A DNA stretch of 64,000 bases, taken from Bog-473 sp963807675 (GTDB taxonomy: Bacteria; Actinomycetota; Acidimicrobiia; Acidimicrobiales; RAAP-2). The notes below the pieces were generated by a model. The model was not told the DNA's origin. It did no database searches and saw only the letters and a program-made list of their open reading frames with translations. Both the position numbers and the translations under genes were made by a program. Position 1 is the first letter of the stretch. The number at the start of each line of letters is the position of its first letter. The stretch spans positions 1,178,001-1,242,000 of the forward strand of contig CAWECP010000012.1 of NCBI GenBank assembly GCA_963807675.1. The letters are read 5' to 3'. Below are positions 45,500-55,499 of this stretch, piece after piece.

Positions 45500-46240
45500 A
45501 TGTCGGACGAGCAACTGCCCGTCATCAAGACAGAACTGATCGCCGAGGTCGCGCTCTCGGCCAAGACGTTCTGGGACCTCGAGCTGACATCCGGTCTCGA
45601 TGCCGGCGACACCAGCCTGCGGGACCCGGAGAGCGGCCAGGTCTACATACTGCCCAGACCCGACCCAGAACGACCGTTCGCCAACTGGAGCCAGATCGGC
45701 GAGAACGACGTCGTGGTCGTCGACCGAAATGGCCGGGTCGTCCTCGACAACGGGATGCAGCCGACGGTCGAGCTGCGGACGCACCTCGGCATCTACGACG
45801 CTCGTCCCGACGTCAACGCCATTGTGCACAGCCACGGGGAGTGGTCCCAGATCTTCTCGGTCATGCGCTGGGACATTCCTACCTACACCTCCGAGACGTA
45901 CCTCGTGGCCGGCCTCGGGCCGATCAGGTGCGCTCCGTCCGGAGGAGTGGCGACCGAAGCGGTCGCACGACAGGCGGTCGCGGCGCTCGGCGCACGTTCC
46001 AAGGCGGCCTTGCTGCCGGCGCACGGAGCGGTCTGCGTGGGCAAGACGTTCGAGGAGGCGTTCCACGTGGCCCGGATGGTCGAGCGGGCGGCGCGCCAGG
46101 CCACGTTCATCCGGCTTCTCGGCGGTGCACCACAAATGACCCTGCACGACTTGATGAGCCCGGAGAGCTACCAGAGGATGGAGGACGCCGCACGCGCAGC
46201 GGGCGAGTCGGTTGAGGACATCCTGGCCCGGTCATTGTGA
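45500..46240 (+). CDS. Class II aldolase/adducin family protein
   Basis: A 246-residue class II aldolase/adducin-fold protein, a metal-dependent aldolase or decarboxylase relative (fuculose-phosphate aldolase superfamily). Metal-binding His residues are visible in IVHSHGEWS and in LLPAHGAVCVG. A strong ribosome-binding site (AAAGGAGGAAC) precedes the ATG. It follows the hydratase by 79 bases. In a catabolic setting it could cleave a hydroxy-keto acid; the substrate is unknown. It ends 46 bases from a convergent thiolase gene. Confidence 0.87.
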   Translation: MSDEQLPVIKTELIAEVALSAKTFWDLELTSGLDAGDTSLRDPESGQVYILPRPDPERPFANWSQIGENDVVVVDRNGRVVLDNGMQPTVELRTHLGIYDARPDVNAIVHSHGEWSQIFSVMRWDIPTYTSETYLVAGLGPIRCAPSGGVATEAVARQAVAALGARSKAALLPAHGAVCVGKTFEEAFHVARMVERAARQATFIRLLGGAPQMTLHDLMSPESYQRMEDAARAAGESVEDILARSL

Positions 46241-46285
46241 CGGAGGACGGACCGCCCTCGGTCAGGACCCGAGCGAGCAACTCCG

Positions 46286-47452
46286 CTACCGGGTCAGCAG
46301 CAGGCAGCCTGCGATCGGCCCGCCCCCGTTGGACACCACTGCAACCTCGTGTCGCCCTGGTATCTGGCGCGGACCCGCCTGGCCGCGCAGCTGAAGGCAC
46401 GCCTCGTGCAGCACCCAGTAGCCGTGCATCCGACCGGCCGACAGCTGTCCACCGTACGTGTTGAGCGGCAGCTGGCCGTCGAGTGCGATGCGCGTCGCGC
46501 CCTCGAGGAACGAGCCGGACTCGCCGTCACCGCAGAAGCCCAAGGCCTCCAGCCAGGCCATGGTCAGGAAGGTGAAGCCGTCGTAGAGCTGAGCGAGGTC
46601 GACGTCACCCGGCTGGAGGTCGGTGGCTCCCCACATCTGCGCCGCCGCGTCGCTGGACGCCATCCTCGGGTAGTCGGGTCGTTGATCCCAACCGCCGGCA
46701 CCCTCGGAGCCACCCACGGCATTGACGAGCACCGGAGCATCACAGGCGTCTGCGTGCGCGGCGCCCGAGACCACCACCGCAATGGAGCCGTCGACGGGGA
46801 CGTCGCAGTCGAGGAGCCCGAATGGCTCGGAGATCATGCGGGCGGAGAGGTAATCCTCCATGGTGATCGGGTCCCGGTAGGCGGCCCGCGGATTGAGGGC
46901 GGCGTTGCGTCTGCTGTTGATGGCCAGCCAACCGACCTGCTCCCGTGTCGTGCCGTAGAGGTACATGTGGCGCCGCAGGTGCATGGCCAACCAGTTCGCC
47001 GCCGAGTACGCATGCATCGTCAGGATGCGTGAGATGTCGCGCATGGACTCAGGTATCTCTGCACGGCCCCCTCCCCCCTGCTCGCCGCCGTCCTGACCGC
47101 CGGCCTGGCCTCCCAGCATGTGGACGGTCCGGTACACGAGGACGTGACGGGCGCGACCGGACATGACCGCCTCGCAGGCATCTACGACCGGGCTCAGGAG
47201 GCCATAGCGCCCGAAACCGCCCTGGGTGGCCCAGGCCGGCGAAAGATTGAACCGCTCAGCGACGAGGTTCACCGGGGTGTCCCCGAGGCTGGCGATGCCG
47301 TCGATGTCCGACGCGTCGATGCCGGCGTCGGCGATGGCCTCCTTCGCAGACTCGAGCGTCAACTCGACATCTGGCACACCGGTCTTGCGACCGATCCGCG
47401 AGATGCCGATGCCCGAGATGAGGGCGCCCTGAGCGAGCTGGCCCTGGCTCAT
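46286..47452 (-). CDS. SCP2-type thiolase fold protein, likely aldolase
   Basis: A 388-residue lipid-transfer-type thiolase homologue, closest in the window to 19382-20518 (LPLNTYGGQLSAGRMHGYW, ELYDGF-like AQLYDGFTFLTMAWLEALGFC). The thiolase Cys region reads TQGGFGRYG, so no nucleophilic Cys. It overlaps the DUF35 gene by 4 bases (ATGA), the same arrangement as at 14036-14039. The pair is expected to form an aldolase complex acting on a branched or cyclic beta-hydroxyacyl-CoA. Confidence 0.87.
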   Translation of the reverse strand: MSQGQLAQGALISGIGISRIGRKTGVPDVELTLESAKEAIADAGIDASDIDGIASLGDTPVNLVAERFNLSPAWATQGGFGRYGLLSPVVDACEAVMSGRARHVLVYRTVHMLGGQAGGQDGGEQGGGGRAEIPESMRDISRILTMHAYSAANWLAMHLRRHMYLYGTTREQVGWLAINSRRNAALNPRAAYRDPITMEDYLSARMISEPFGLLDCDVPVDGSIAVVVSGAAHADACDAPVLVNAVGGSEGAGGWDQRPDYPRMASSDAAAQMWGATDLQPGDVDLAQLYDGFTFLTMAWLEALGFCGDGESGSFLEGATRIALDGQLPLNTYGGQLSAGRMHGYWVLHEACLQLRGQAGPRQIPGRHEVAVVSNGGGPIAGCLLLTR

Positions 47453-47869
47453 GCGTTCGCTCCGGCGTCAGGCTCGAAAAGTGGGACGTAGACCTCGCCC
47501 TGCTGCTCGAAGACGACCCGGACCGGTAGCCCGATGTCGACGGACTCGATCGCGGCAGTTCACGATATTTGTCGTGAAGCGCAGGCCTTCCTGCTCGACG
47601 AGCTCGACGATGCCGATCACGTAGGGCACCGGGACATCCGGGTGGTACCGATGGTGATTGACCGTGTAGGTGAAAACGTGACCGCGCCCGCTGACCAGCC
47701 TGTAGGCGGCGGATCCACCGCAGCTCGGACACCGCAGTGACACCGGGAAGACGAAGCGCTCACAGGTGGCGCAGTAGGGAAGCCGCAATGCACCCGAGGC
47801 GCCCGATGTCCAGAACTCCCGGTTGTCGTCGTCCAGCGGTGGGACGATGCGGGCCGGTCCACTCACCAA
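47449..47869 (-). CDS. DUF35 OB-fold / zinc-ribbon protein (frameshifted)
   Basis: A DUF35 protein of about 139 residues: zinc ribbon CATCE...CPSCGG, OB-fold TYTVNHHRYHPDVPVPYVIGIVEL. After FTTNIVNC the frame breaks near 47556; one frame over it ends normally with ESVDIGLPVRVVFEQQGEV and a stop that overlaps the thiolase start. Removing one C from TGCCGCGATCGAG restores the gene, and the total length fits a single inserted base. It is a partner of the SCP2-type thiolase at 46286-47452. Confidence 0.84.
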
Positions 47870-48030
47870 GTCGGCAACCTTGCCGAGTCCCCGAGCGCTT
47901 CCTGCCCTAGTCCCGCGTCGACATCGGCGATCACGGCACCGGCCCCTTCGGCGCCGAGCAGTCCGGTCGGTCGACCGATGCGCGCGCCGCTAGTCACGAT
48001 CGCCCTTCGGGCCGGTGCTGGCGCGTTCAT
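47863..48030 (-). pseudogene. SDR N-terminal remnant
   Basis: A 55-codon frame starting at an ATG at 48030. It reads ARRAIVTSGARIGRPTGLL followed by GAEGAGAVIADVD, which resembles the beta1-alpha1-beta2 cofactor fold of an SDR with small deletions, then stops. The rest of the enzyme is absent. It lies between the thiolase and DUF35 genes of the same operon. The match is short, so the call is tentative. Confidence 0.4.
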
Positions 48031-48201
48031 ACCGTGACCATACGTTCTCGTCGGCTTGTACCGCACGTGGGCCTCGAAGAGGCTCCTGGCTCGATCCCGG
48101 AGTCCACGGAGGAATCGCCCTCCCTCGTGATGCGTACCCACCGCCGCGACAGCTGACCTGTCCATCGGCGAGGACGTACGCCAGTTCCTCCGGCATCGCC
48201 C

Positions 48202-49441
48202 CTACGACGCGCCGGCATTCTCCAGCACGAGGGCGACCCCCTGGCCCGATCCGACACAGACGCCGAGGACGCCGTAGCGCACCTGGCGCACGTTCAGCTC
48301 GGTGGCCAACGTCAGGACGTAGCGGGTGCCCGACGACCCGAAGGGATGGCCGATGGCCACCGCGCCGCCGTTGGGGTTCAGGCGATCGTCGGGCACCACG
48401 AAGCCGTCGAGCTGGTGCGGCAGCTCGCGCAGGACCCCGAGCGCCTGGGCGGCGAAGGCCTCGTGCACCTCCCACACGTCGATGTCCGTCGGCGCCAGCC
48501 GGGCCCGCTGCGAGCGCCTTGGCGATGGCGAAGGCGGGTGCGATCCCCATGAACTGGGGATCGAGGGCGTACGTCGCCGAAGCCACGACCCGCGCCAGCG
48601 GGGTCACGCCGAGGGACTGGGCGGCCTCAGCGGAGGCCAGGACGACGGCAGACGCGCCATCGCTGAGCGGCGACGAGTTTCCCGCCGTCATCTGCGTGGT
48701 GTTGGGCTGGGGCGGGAGCGCAGCCAACTGCTCGGCCGTGGTGTCGCCTCTGATCATCTCGTCGTGCTCGAAGATCCGACCGGGCGTCTTCTTGGTGCCG
48801 GGGATCTCGACCGGATGGATCTCGGCGGCGAAGCGACCCGAATCACGGGCGGCGGCGGCGTGGTGGTGGGAGCGCAGCGCGAAGGCGTCGATCTCCTCGC
48901 GGCTCAGCTGGTAGCGGTCGGCCACGTTCTGCGCCGTCTTGATCATCTCGACGTAGGCGTTGCGGGCCAGCAGGATCGGGTTCGGAGGCCCGCCGGCCCC
49001 CGCCCACATGGTGTCGAGCAGCAGGACCGGTCCTCGCGGGCTGAACGGGGCGTCACCTTTCATGTTGGCCCACCCCGAGCGCGACATGGACTCGACCCCG
49101 GCGGCCAGTCCGACTTCGAGCTCGCCGCTGCGGATGGCGTGGGCGATGGAGATGGCGCCGGTGAGCGACGAGGCGCAGAAACGGTTGACGGTGACCGCGG
49201 GAACCGAATCGGGGAACCCCGCGGCCAGCGCACCCCAACGCGCGATGTCCCCCATGCCTTCGTGGGCCACGTTGACACAGCCTGCGGTGATGTCTTCGAC
49301 CCGGTCGAGCGGGACGCCAACCCGCTCGCACGCAGCCACCATCGTCTGGCCCAGGAGGTCGTCGGTCCGCAGGTGCGAGAGCGAACCGCCGTAGCGGCCG
49401 ACGGGGGTCCGCACGCCGCCGAGGACGAAGGCGTCGGTCAC
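48202..49441 (-). CDS. Acetyl-CoA acetyltransferase-type thiolase (frameshifted)
   Basis: A true thiolase of about 412 residues, thiolytically cleaving a 3-oxoacyl-CoA. The nucleophile Cys89 is in NRFCASSLTG; the second half has VHEAFAAQAL, GHPFGSSGTR and the C-terminal CVGSGQGVALVLE, so all catalytic motifs are present. The frame breaks near 48510, between AIAKALAAG and LAPTDIDVWE; the length fits one inserted base. The GTG at 49441 overlaps the OsmC stop (GTGA). It contrasts with the three Cys-less SCP2-type homologues in the window. Confidence 0.86.
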
Positions 49442-49863
49442 GACGCGAGCGTGGCGTCGAGGGTGATCTCGGGGACACCGGCGAGGGCACGGCTCACCGG
49501 GCAACCCTCCTTGGCTTTCCGAGCGTGCTCGGCAAAGTCCGCCTGATCGATGCCGGGTACCCTCCCGACGGTCACGAGATCGATCTTGGTGATGGTCGGA
49601 GCGCCGTCGACGGGCCGCAACGTCACCGTCGCGTCCGTCTGCACCGAATCGGGAGGAGTGCCGGCCTGGGCCAGGATGTTGGAGAGCGCCATGGAGAAGC
49701 AGGCCGCATGGGCGGCCGCGATCAACTGCTCAGGGTTGGAGCCGGGCCCGTCCTCGAAGCGGGACTTGTAGGTGTACCCCCCGCTGATGGTGTCACCAGC
49801 CGTGAACGTCCCGGTACCCGTGGGTACATCGCCCTTCCATTCCGCACTGCCCTTTGCCGGCAT
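49438..49863 (-). CDS. OsmC family peroxiredoxin
   Basis: A 141-residue OsmC/Ohr-type protein reducing organic hydroperoxides. The two redox Cys residues are in AAHAACFSMAL and KEGCPVSRAL. The ATG at 49863 has AAGGAGG 5 bases upstream, which overrides a longer upstream frame. It is the first gene of the operon with thiolase, DUF35 and SCP2-type thiolase; protection from peroxides formed during catabolism is a reasonable but unproven role. Confidence 0.9.
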   Translation of the reverse strand: MPAKGSAEWKGDVPTGTGTFTAGDTISGGYTYKSRFEDGPGSNPEQLIAAAHAACFSMALSNILAQAGTPPDSVQTDATVTLRPVDGAPTITKIDLVTVGRVPGIDQADFAEHARKAKEGCPVSRALAGVPEITLDATLAS

Positions 49864-50062
49864 ATCAGCCTCCTTGGTTGCTGCCGAGGTGGTTTCGGTT
49901 CTAGTCGGCGCTGGAGCGATCCGATGCGCCCCGAGGCCGGATCTCCTGCCGGCGACGGCGGCCGCGTGTCCTCCAGTTCGACGTCGACGAGGACCGATCA
50001 GCGCAGGTATTCGCGTTGCCGCCGCTTTGCGACCCGGCCGGAATTCGGTACGCTCCCGGGCT

Positions 50063-51722
50063 GTGGCTGAAGGAAGGCGGCGTGCCGCTGAACTCCTCGT
50101 CCAGTGCCTCGAGCACGAGGGTGTCACCTGCGTGTTCGGCATTCCCGGGGAGGAGAACATCTACCTCACCGATGCGCTTTCCCGGTCCACGATTCGCTAC
50201 GTCTTGGTCCGCCACGAGCAAGCGGCGTCGTTCATGGCCGAGATCCACGGCCGACTCACCGGCCGAGCCGGAGTCTGCTCGGCCACCCTGGGGCCGGGCG
50301 CCATCAACCTCCTCCTGGGAACGGCCGACGCCTATACCAACAGCACACCCGTGCTGGCGCTCTCGGCCCAGGTGGGGCTGAACCGGATCTACAAGGAGTC
50401 CCACCAAAGCGTCGACCTGGTGTCCATGTTCTCGCCGGTGACGAAGTGGTCCGACCTGATTCTCACCCCCGGTTCCATCCCCGAAATGATCCGCAAGGCG
50501 TTCAAGCTCGCCCAGACCGAGCGGCCGGGGTCCGTGTATCTCGGTGTGCCGGAGGACATTGAGTCCGCGTTCGTCCCTGATCAGCTGGTGCCGCTCGACG
50601 TCAACACACCCCGACCCGATGAGCCCTCGCCCTCGCAGATTGCGCGGGCGGCGGCAGTGCTCGACGCCAGCCAGCGACCCATCATCCTGGCCGGGCACGG
50701 AGCCGCCCGTTCGGGAGCGGCCGACGCACTCCTGCGTTTCTCCGAGCTGCTGGGCCTCCCGGTGGCGACCACGTTTCACGGCAAGGGTGTGTTCCCCGAC
50801 GATCACCCGTACTCCCTCGGTGCCGTCGGGCTTCATGAGCCACGACTACGTCAACTTCGGGTTCGACGATGCCGATGTGATCGTCAGCGTCGGCTACGAA
50901 CTGCAGGAGTTCGACCCCGTTCGGATCAACCCCGGCGGAGACAAGCAGATCATCCACCTGAGCCGGGTCCCCGCAGAGGTGGATGCCCGTTACGACGTCG
51001 AGGTGGGGATCCAGGCCGACATCGGGAGCACGCTTGCGGCACTGGGCGAGGCGACCACCCGCCGCTTCGACCAGGGGACGAGGGGGGAGAAGATCCGACG
51101 GCTCCTGGCCGACGAGTTGGCCCAGGGGGCGGCTGACGACAGCTTTCCGCTCAAGCCGCAGCGCGTCGTGGCGGACACCCGGGCCGCCCTCGGCCGCTCC
51201 GACATCGTCCTCGCCGACACGGGCGCCGTCAAGATGTGGATGGCGCGCCTCTACCCCACTTTCGAGCCCAACACCTGCCTGGTCTCCAACGGGCTCTCGA
51301 CTATGGCCTTCGCGCTACCCGGCGCCATCGGCGCCAAGCTCGCCGCGCCCGATTGCAAGGTGCTGGCCGCGGTCGGAGACGGCGCGTTTCTCATGAACTC
51401 CCAGGAGATCGAGACGGCCCTCCGGGAGCGCGTCCCCATAGCCATCTTGATCTGGGAGGACGACGCCTACGGTCTGATTCGCTGGAAGATGGACCTGGAG
51501 CTCGGTCATGACGACGAAGTCGGATTCTCCAACCCCGACTTCGTCGCCTACGCCGAGAGCTTCGGGGCCCGGGGCTACCGGGTGGGTGCCGCGGACGATC
51601 TCCTGCCGATGCTGAAGGAGGCTTTGGCGGCCGACACGGTGTCGGTGATCACCTGCCCGGTCGACTACACGGAGAACCTCCGTCTCACCGAGGCCCTCGG
51701 TGAACTCTCCGGACCGTTCTGA
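50063..51722 (+). CDS. Acetolactate synthase-like TPP enzyme (frameshifted)
   Basis: A thiamine-diphosphate enzyme of about 552 residues, in the acetolactate synthase/pyruvate oxidase family. The N-terminal GIPGEENIYLTDAL and RHEQAASFMAEIHGRLTGRAG contain the catalytic Glu region. The C-terminal TPP motif starts GDGAFLMNSQE but ends WEDDAYGLIRW, where many relatives have NN; catabolic AlsS-type enzymes also differ here. The frame breaks near 50833 (GAVGL then MSHDYVNFGF); the length fits one inserted base. The GTG at 50063 is inferred. No small regulatory subunit gene follows, which favours a catabolic or other non-IlvB role. Confidence 0.82.
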
Positions 51723-51827
51723 CGATGTGGCTTCGATCGGTCCGGCCTGGTCCCGTGACCTCTGCCGTGGATCGACGCCTGGGCCGCGACGCACGCGAGA
51801 TGGACTTGGCTCAAATTCGCGCCTGAG

Positions 51828-53271
51828 TCACGTGGTCAGCTTGGACACGGCGTGAGCTCTCATTTGGACGGCGACGACGAGGACGACGACGACGAGGACG
51901 GCCACGACGACGATGCCCGTCGCCTCGAGAAATGACGCCCTGTAGCCACTGACGAGTGATCCCTGGTGAGCGCTCGTTTGTGCGGCGGCGATGGTGGCGA
52001 GTGCAGCGAGTCCGATGGCCTGGCCGACTTGCTGTGAGGTGACGAAGAGGCTGCCGGCGAGTCCACGCTCACTCGGTCCGATGCCCGAGGTGACCGCTAC
52101 CGAAGCGGCGGGGAAGACCAGTCCCATTCCGAAGGCCGTCAGGAAGATGCCACCGAGGACGTTCAGCTGATAGGAGCAGGTGTTGCTGATGGTGAACAGC
52201 CAAAGCTGCCCGAACCCGAGGATGGCGAGTCCACCCAGCAGAATCGTCCGTCCTCCGAAACGAGCAAGGGCTCGGCGCGTGATCACGATGGAGGTGACAA
52301 TCACCGTGCCGGTGGCGGGGATGAGCGCCAAGCCGGTCTGGAGGGGGCTGAAATGGAGGACGTCTTGGAGGTAGAGCGATGTGAAGTAGACGTAACCGGC
52401 GACGACCGCTCCGAGGAGCAACATCGTGCTCAAGGCCGCCCGGCGAGCCGGATCGGCGAGCACCCCCAGGGGCACCATGGGGGGCCTTGCCGCGTTTTTC
52501 GACCATGACAAAGGCCACTCCAAGGACAACGGCCAGGACCAGGGCGCTCAAGGAGCCGGCATTCGTGAATCCGTGCTGTTGACCTTGGCTGAGCCCGAAG
52601 ATGAGGAGCGCGATCGACGTCGTGGCCAAGACCGCGCCGGCGACATCGAGTCGTGCGCCCGCTCGCCGGGTCTCCGTGGGGAGTACGCGCCGGATGGCGA
52701 AGACCAGCAGGACGATGACGGGTGGGTTGACCAGGAACACCGACCGCCAGCCGACGAACTCGGTCAAGATGCCCCCGAGGACGATGCCGGCGCTGGCCCC
52801 GGCTGCGGTCGCGCCTTGAAAGATCCCGAGAGCCCTGGTGCGGGCCGGACCCTCGGAGAAGAGGTCGGTGATGATGGCCAGCGCTTGGGGCGCCACGAAC
52901 GCGGCGCTCGCTCCTTGGAGGAATCGGGAAAGGATCAGCGCCAGCGACGTCGGGGAGAGCCCGGCGGCGAGTGAAGTGACACCGAAGGCGGCGAGGCCGC
53001 AGAGCAGCACCCGGCGATGGCCGGCGAGGTCACCGACCCGACCGCCAAAGAGCAGCAGGGAGCCGAAGGTCAGCGCGTACCCGGTGACGATCCATTGCAG
53101 CTCGGCTGGGGCGAAGTGCAGTTCACGCTTGATGGTGGGCAGCGCCACGTTGACGATGCTGAAGTCGAGCTGGAGAACGAACTGTGCCGCGACGACGAGT
53201 CCGAGTGCCAACCCCAAGCGAAGAACCGTCGGATGGCCGGAGTCAGGGTCGTGGTCCCGGGACGTCGTCAT
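51828..53271 (-). CDS. MFS drug-type exporter, DHA2 family (frameshifted)
   Basis: A multi-helix major facilitator protein of about 480 residues, EmrB/QacA-like (14-helix class). The N-terminal half has LQLDFSIVNVALPTI, the loop motif GGRVGDLAGHRR and LILSRFLQGASAA. The frame breaks near 52485 within a C-run (VEKRGK/ARPPMVPLGVL) and continues through the second half to 51828. The length fits one inserted base. It probably exports drugs or toxic compounds. It lies just downstream of another MFS gene on the same strand (44-base gap). Confidence 0.83.
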
Positions 53272-53315
53272 CGGCTCACGCCGCCGGCTCGAAGGGTGGG
53301 GTCATCGCCGGGGAG

Positions 53316-54599
53316 TCATTGGCCAAGGTCCGTAAGGTTGTGAGGCGGGTTGTGGACGAAGGCGGCCAGCCCCGCTGCGGCTAGACAGGCCGCTGAGCCG
53401 ACCAGGAGCGCGACCCTGGGGCCACTGGCCGCGATGATCCATCCGGTCACGATGCTGCCGATCGGCGTGGTCCCCAGGTAGACGAAGACCCAGAGTGCCA
53501 TGATCCGCCCCCGATAGGCGCTCGAGCTGTGCAGCTGCAGGGCGGTCGAACACAGGGTGACGAAGCAGAACGCCGCCGCGCCCATGACGAGCAGCGAGAT
53601 GCAGGCCACGGCCACGTTCGGAGCGACGGCAGTGGCGGCCGAGGTGACCCCGAAGCCCAGGGCGGCGAAGAGCAGGTACTGGCGCTTCGGGTGGTGGACG
53701 AGGCCCACCGCCAGAGAGCCCAGAACCGCCCCGATGCTGAGCATGGTGGTGAGCAGCCCGTAGGTGCCGGCGGTGCCGTGGAACGTGTCCTTGGCGAACA
53801 CGGGCAGGACCACAGAGAAGTTGAAGGCCAAGAGCCCGACCACCGACATCATGAGAAGCGGCAGCCAGAGCTGCTGGCGTCCGGCGGCGTACTTCAAGCC
53901 CTCCTTGACGCCCCGACGTCCGGCCGGAGCGGGTCCGCCCGCCTTCCGGGGCCGGATGACGAGCAGGGCGGCGATCACGGCCAGGTAGGACAACGCGTTC
54001 AGCCCGAAACAGATCGTCGTGCCCACCGTCACGATCAGCACGCCCGCCAGGGCGGGGCCGACCACCCGGGCGCTGTTGACGACCACGCCGTTGAGGCTGA
54101 CCGCGCTGGCCAGGTCGTCGGGTGGTACCAGACGACTGACGAGGGCCTGGCGGGCGGGCGAGTCGGCGATCTGGACGACTCCCCCGGCCACCCCAATGGC
54201 CACCAGGGCCGCCACGCTGACTTCGCCCGTGAGGGCCAGCGCCCACAGCAGTGCGGCCAGGAGGCAATAGATGGTCTGGGTGACCAGGAGGAGCTTGCGC
54301 AGGTCCACCCGGTCCGCCACCGCCCCGCCCCAGGGGCCGAACAGCAGGGAGGGGATGCCGCCGGCCGCCACGACCAGCCCGAGATCCTTGGGCGAACCGG
54401 TGAGCTCGAGGACGAGCCAGCCGATGGCGGTCTGCTGCAAGAAGCTGCCGCTGGCCGAGACGACCTGGCCCCCGAAGTAGAGGCGGAAGGGCCGGGACCG
54501 CAGGGCACGAAACGTGCTGCGGCCCTTGGCTGCGGTCGGCGTCTCAGTCCCGGGGACCGGTCCGGCCTCTGGCATGGCGGTCAGTCCGTCACGGTCCAT
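53316..54599 (-). CDS. MFS transporter, EntS/transmembrane-effector type
   Basis: A 12-helix major facilitator of about 427 residues (MFS_3 class). It has SRPFRLYFGGQVVSASGSFLQQTAIGWLVLELTGSP near the N-terminus, the loop motif GAVADRVDLRKLLL, and ADSPARQALVSRLVPPDDLASAVSLN. These proteins export siderophores, macrolides or other small molecules. The start is uncertain: ATGs at 54599 and 54575 and a GTG at 54665 are all in frame, none with a clear ribosome-binding site; 54599 is taken. Confidence 0.82.
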   Translation of the reverse strand: MDRDGLTAMPEAGPVPGTETPTAAKGRSTFRALRSRPFRLYFGGQVVSASGSFLQQTAIGWLVLELTGSPKDLGLVVAAGGIPSLLFGPWGGAVADRVDLRKLLLVTQTIYCLLAALLWALALTGEVSVAALVAIGVAGGVVQIADSPARQALVSRLVPPDDLASAVSLNGVVVNSARVVGPALAGVLIVTVGTTICFGLNALSYLAVIAALLVIRPRKAGGPAPAGRRGVKEGLKYAAGRQQLWLPLLMMSVVGLLAFNFSVVLPVFAKDTFHGTAGTYGLLTTMLSIGAVLGSLAVGLVHHPKRQYLLFAALGFGVTSAATAVAPNVAVACISLLVMGAAAFCFVTLCSTALQLHSSSAYRGRIMALWVFVYLGTTPIGSIVTGWIIAASGPRVALLVGSAACLAAAGLAAFVHNPPHNLTDLGQ

Positions 54600-54684
54600 C
54601 GGACATCGGCCACGAGGGTACAGCGGAGGCCCTCGGCGGCCCACGGGACGGGCGTTGCCCACCACAACCGCAGGTCAGCAGCGC

Positions 54685-54740
54685 TTGACATACTGAACAG
54701 ACCGGTCTACCTTACAGGGAGATCAGACAGATCGGTCTAC
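54685..54740 (+). promoter_or_regulatory. Promoter with two TetR-type operators
   Basis: TTGACA (54685-54690), a 17-base spacer and TACCTT (54708-54713) make a good sigma-70-type promoter for the SDR/MFS/DUF427 unit. CAGACCGGTCTA (54698-54709) overlaps the spacer and -10, and CAGATCGGTCTA (54728-54739) follows downstream. Both match the site in front of the TetR gene at 57155-57166, so that regulator probably represses this promoter. Confidence 0.65.
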
Positions 54741-54754
54741 TCGGGGAGAGGATC

Positions 54755-55499
54755 ATGAGCACAACGGGCACAAGCACTGAAACGGGATTGGGCACGGCCC
54801 TGGTGACGGGAGCCACCTCCGGCATCGGCCGAGCGTCCGCACTGCGACTTGCCCGCGATGGTTGGGAGGTGGTCGTCCACGGCCGCAACCCCGAACGGGG
54901 AGCCGAGGTCGTCCGCGAAATCGAGGCGAACGGGGGGCAGGGCGCGGTTCGTGGCCGCTGACCTCACTGACGTGACCGCGGTGCGCGGCCTGGTGGACGA
55001 GGTCGGCGTCGTCGACGTCCTCGTCAACAACGCCGGCTCCTCGTGGTTCGGCCCGACGGCGGAACTCGACGAGGCCACCTTCGACGAACTGTTCGACGGC
55101 AACGTCCGCTCCGCCTACTTCCTCGTCGCCGGCATCGCTCCGGGCATGGCTGAGCGACGTTCGGGGAGCATCATCAACCTGGCGAGCATGGCCGGGCAGA
55201 TCGGTCTCGACGGCGGCGCGGCCTACGGGGCCACCAAGGCGTCGCTCAGCTCCATGACCCGGTCCTGGGCCGCCGAGTTCAGCCCACGAGGCGTCCGCGT
55301 GAACGCCGTCGCGGCCGGGCCGGTGTTCAGCACAGCCGGAAAGGCACCACTGATCGAGGAGCTGGGCCAGACCACGCTGCTCGGACGCGGGGCCCAGGTC
55401 GAGGAGATCGCCGAGGTCATCGCCTTCCTCGCCTCGGACAGGGCGAGCTACCTGACCGGAGCCACCCTGGCCGCCGACGGCGGCCGCTCGGCGGTATGA
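54755..55499 (+). CDS. SDR family oxidoreductase (frameshifted)
   Basis: A classical SDR of about 247 residues. TGATSGIG is near the N-terminus, then NNAG, Ser in NLASMAG, and Tyr/Lys in YGATK. The frame breaks near 54946 within GGGGGGCAGGGCGCGG; after it the protein continues as RFVAADLTDV to the TLAADGGRSAV end. The length fits one inserted base. A GAGAGG ribosome-binding site precedes the ATG. Its stop overlaps the MFS start (ATGA), so both are coupled and under the TetR-type operators at 54698-54739. Confidence 0.84.
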
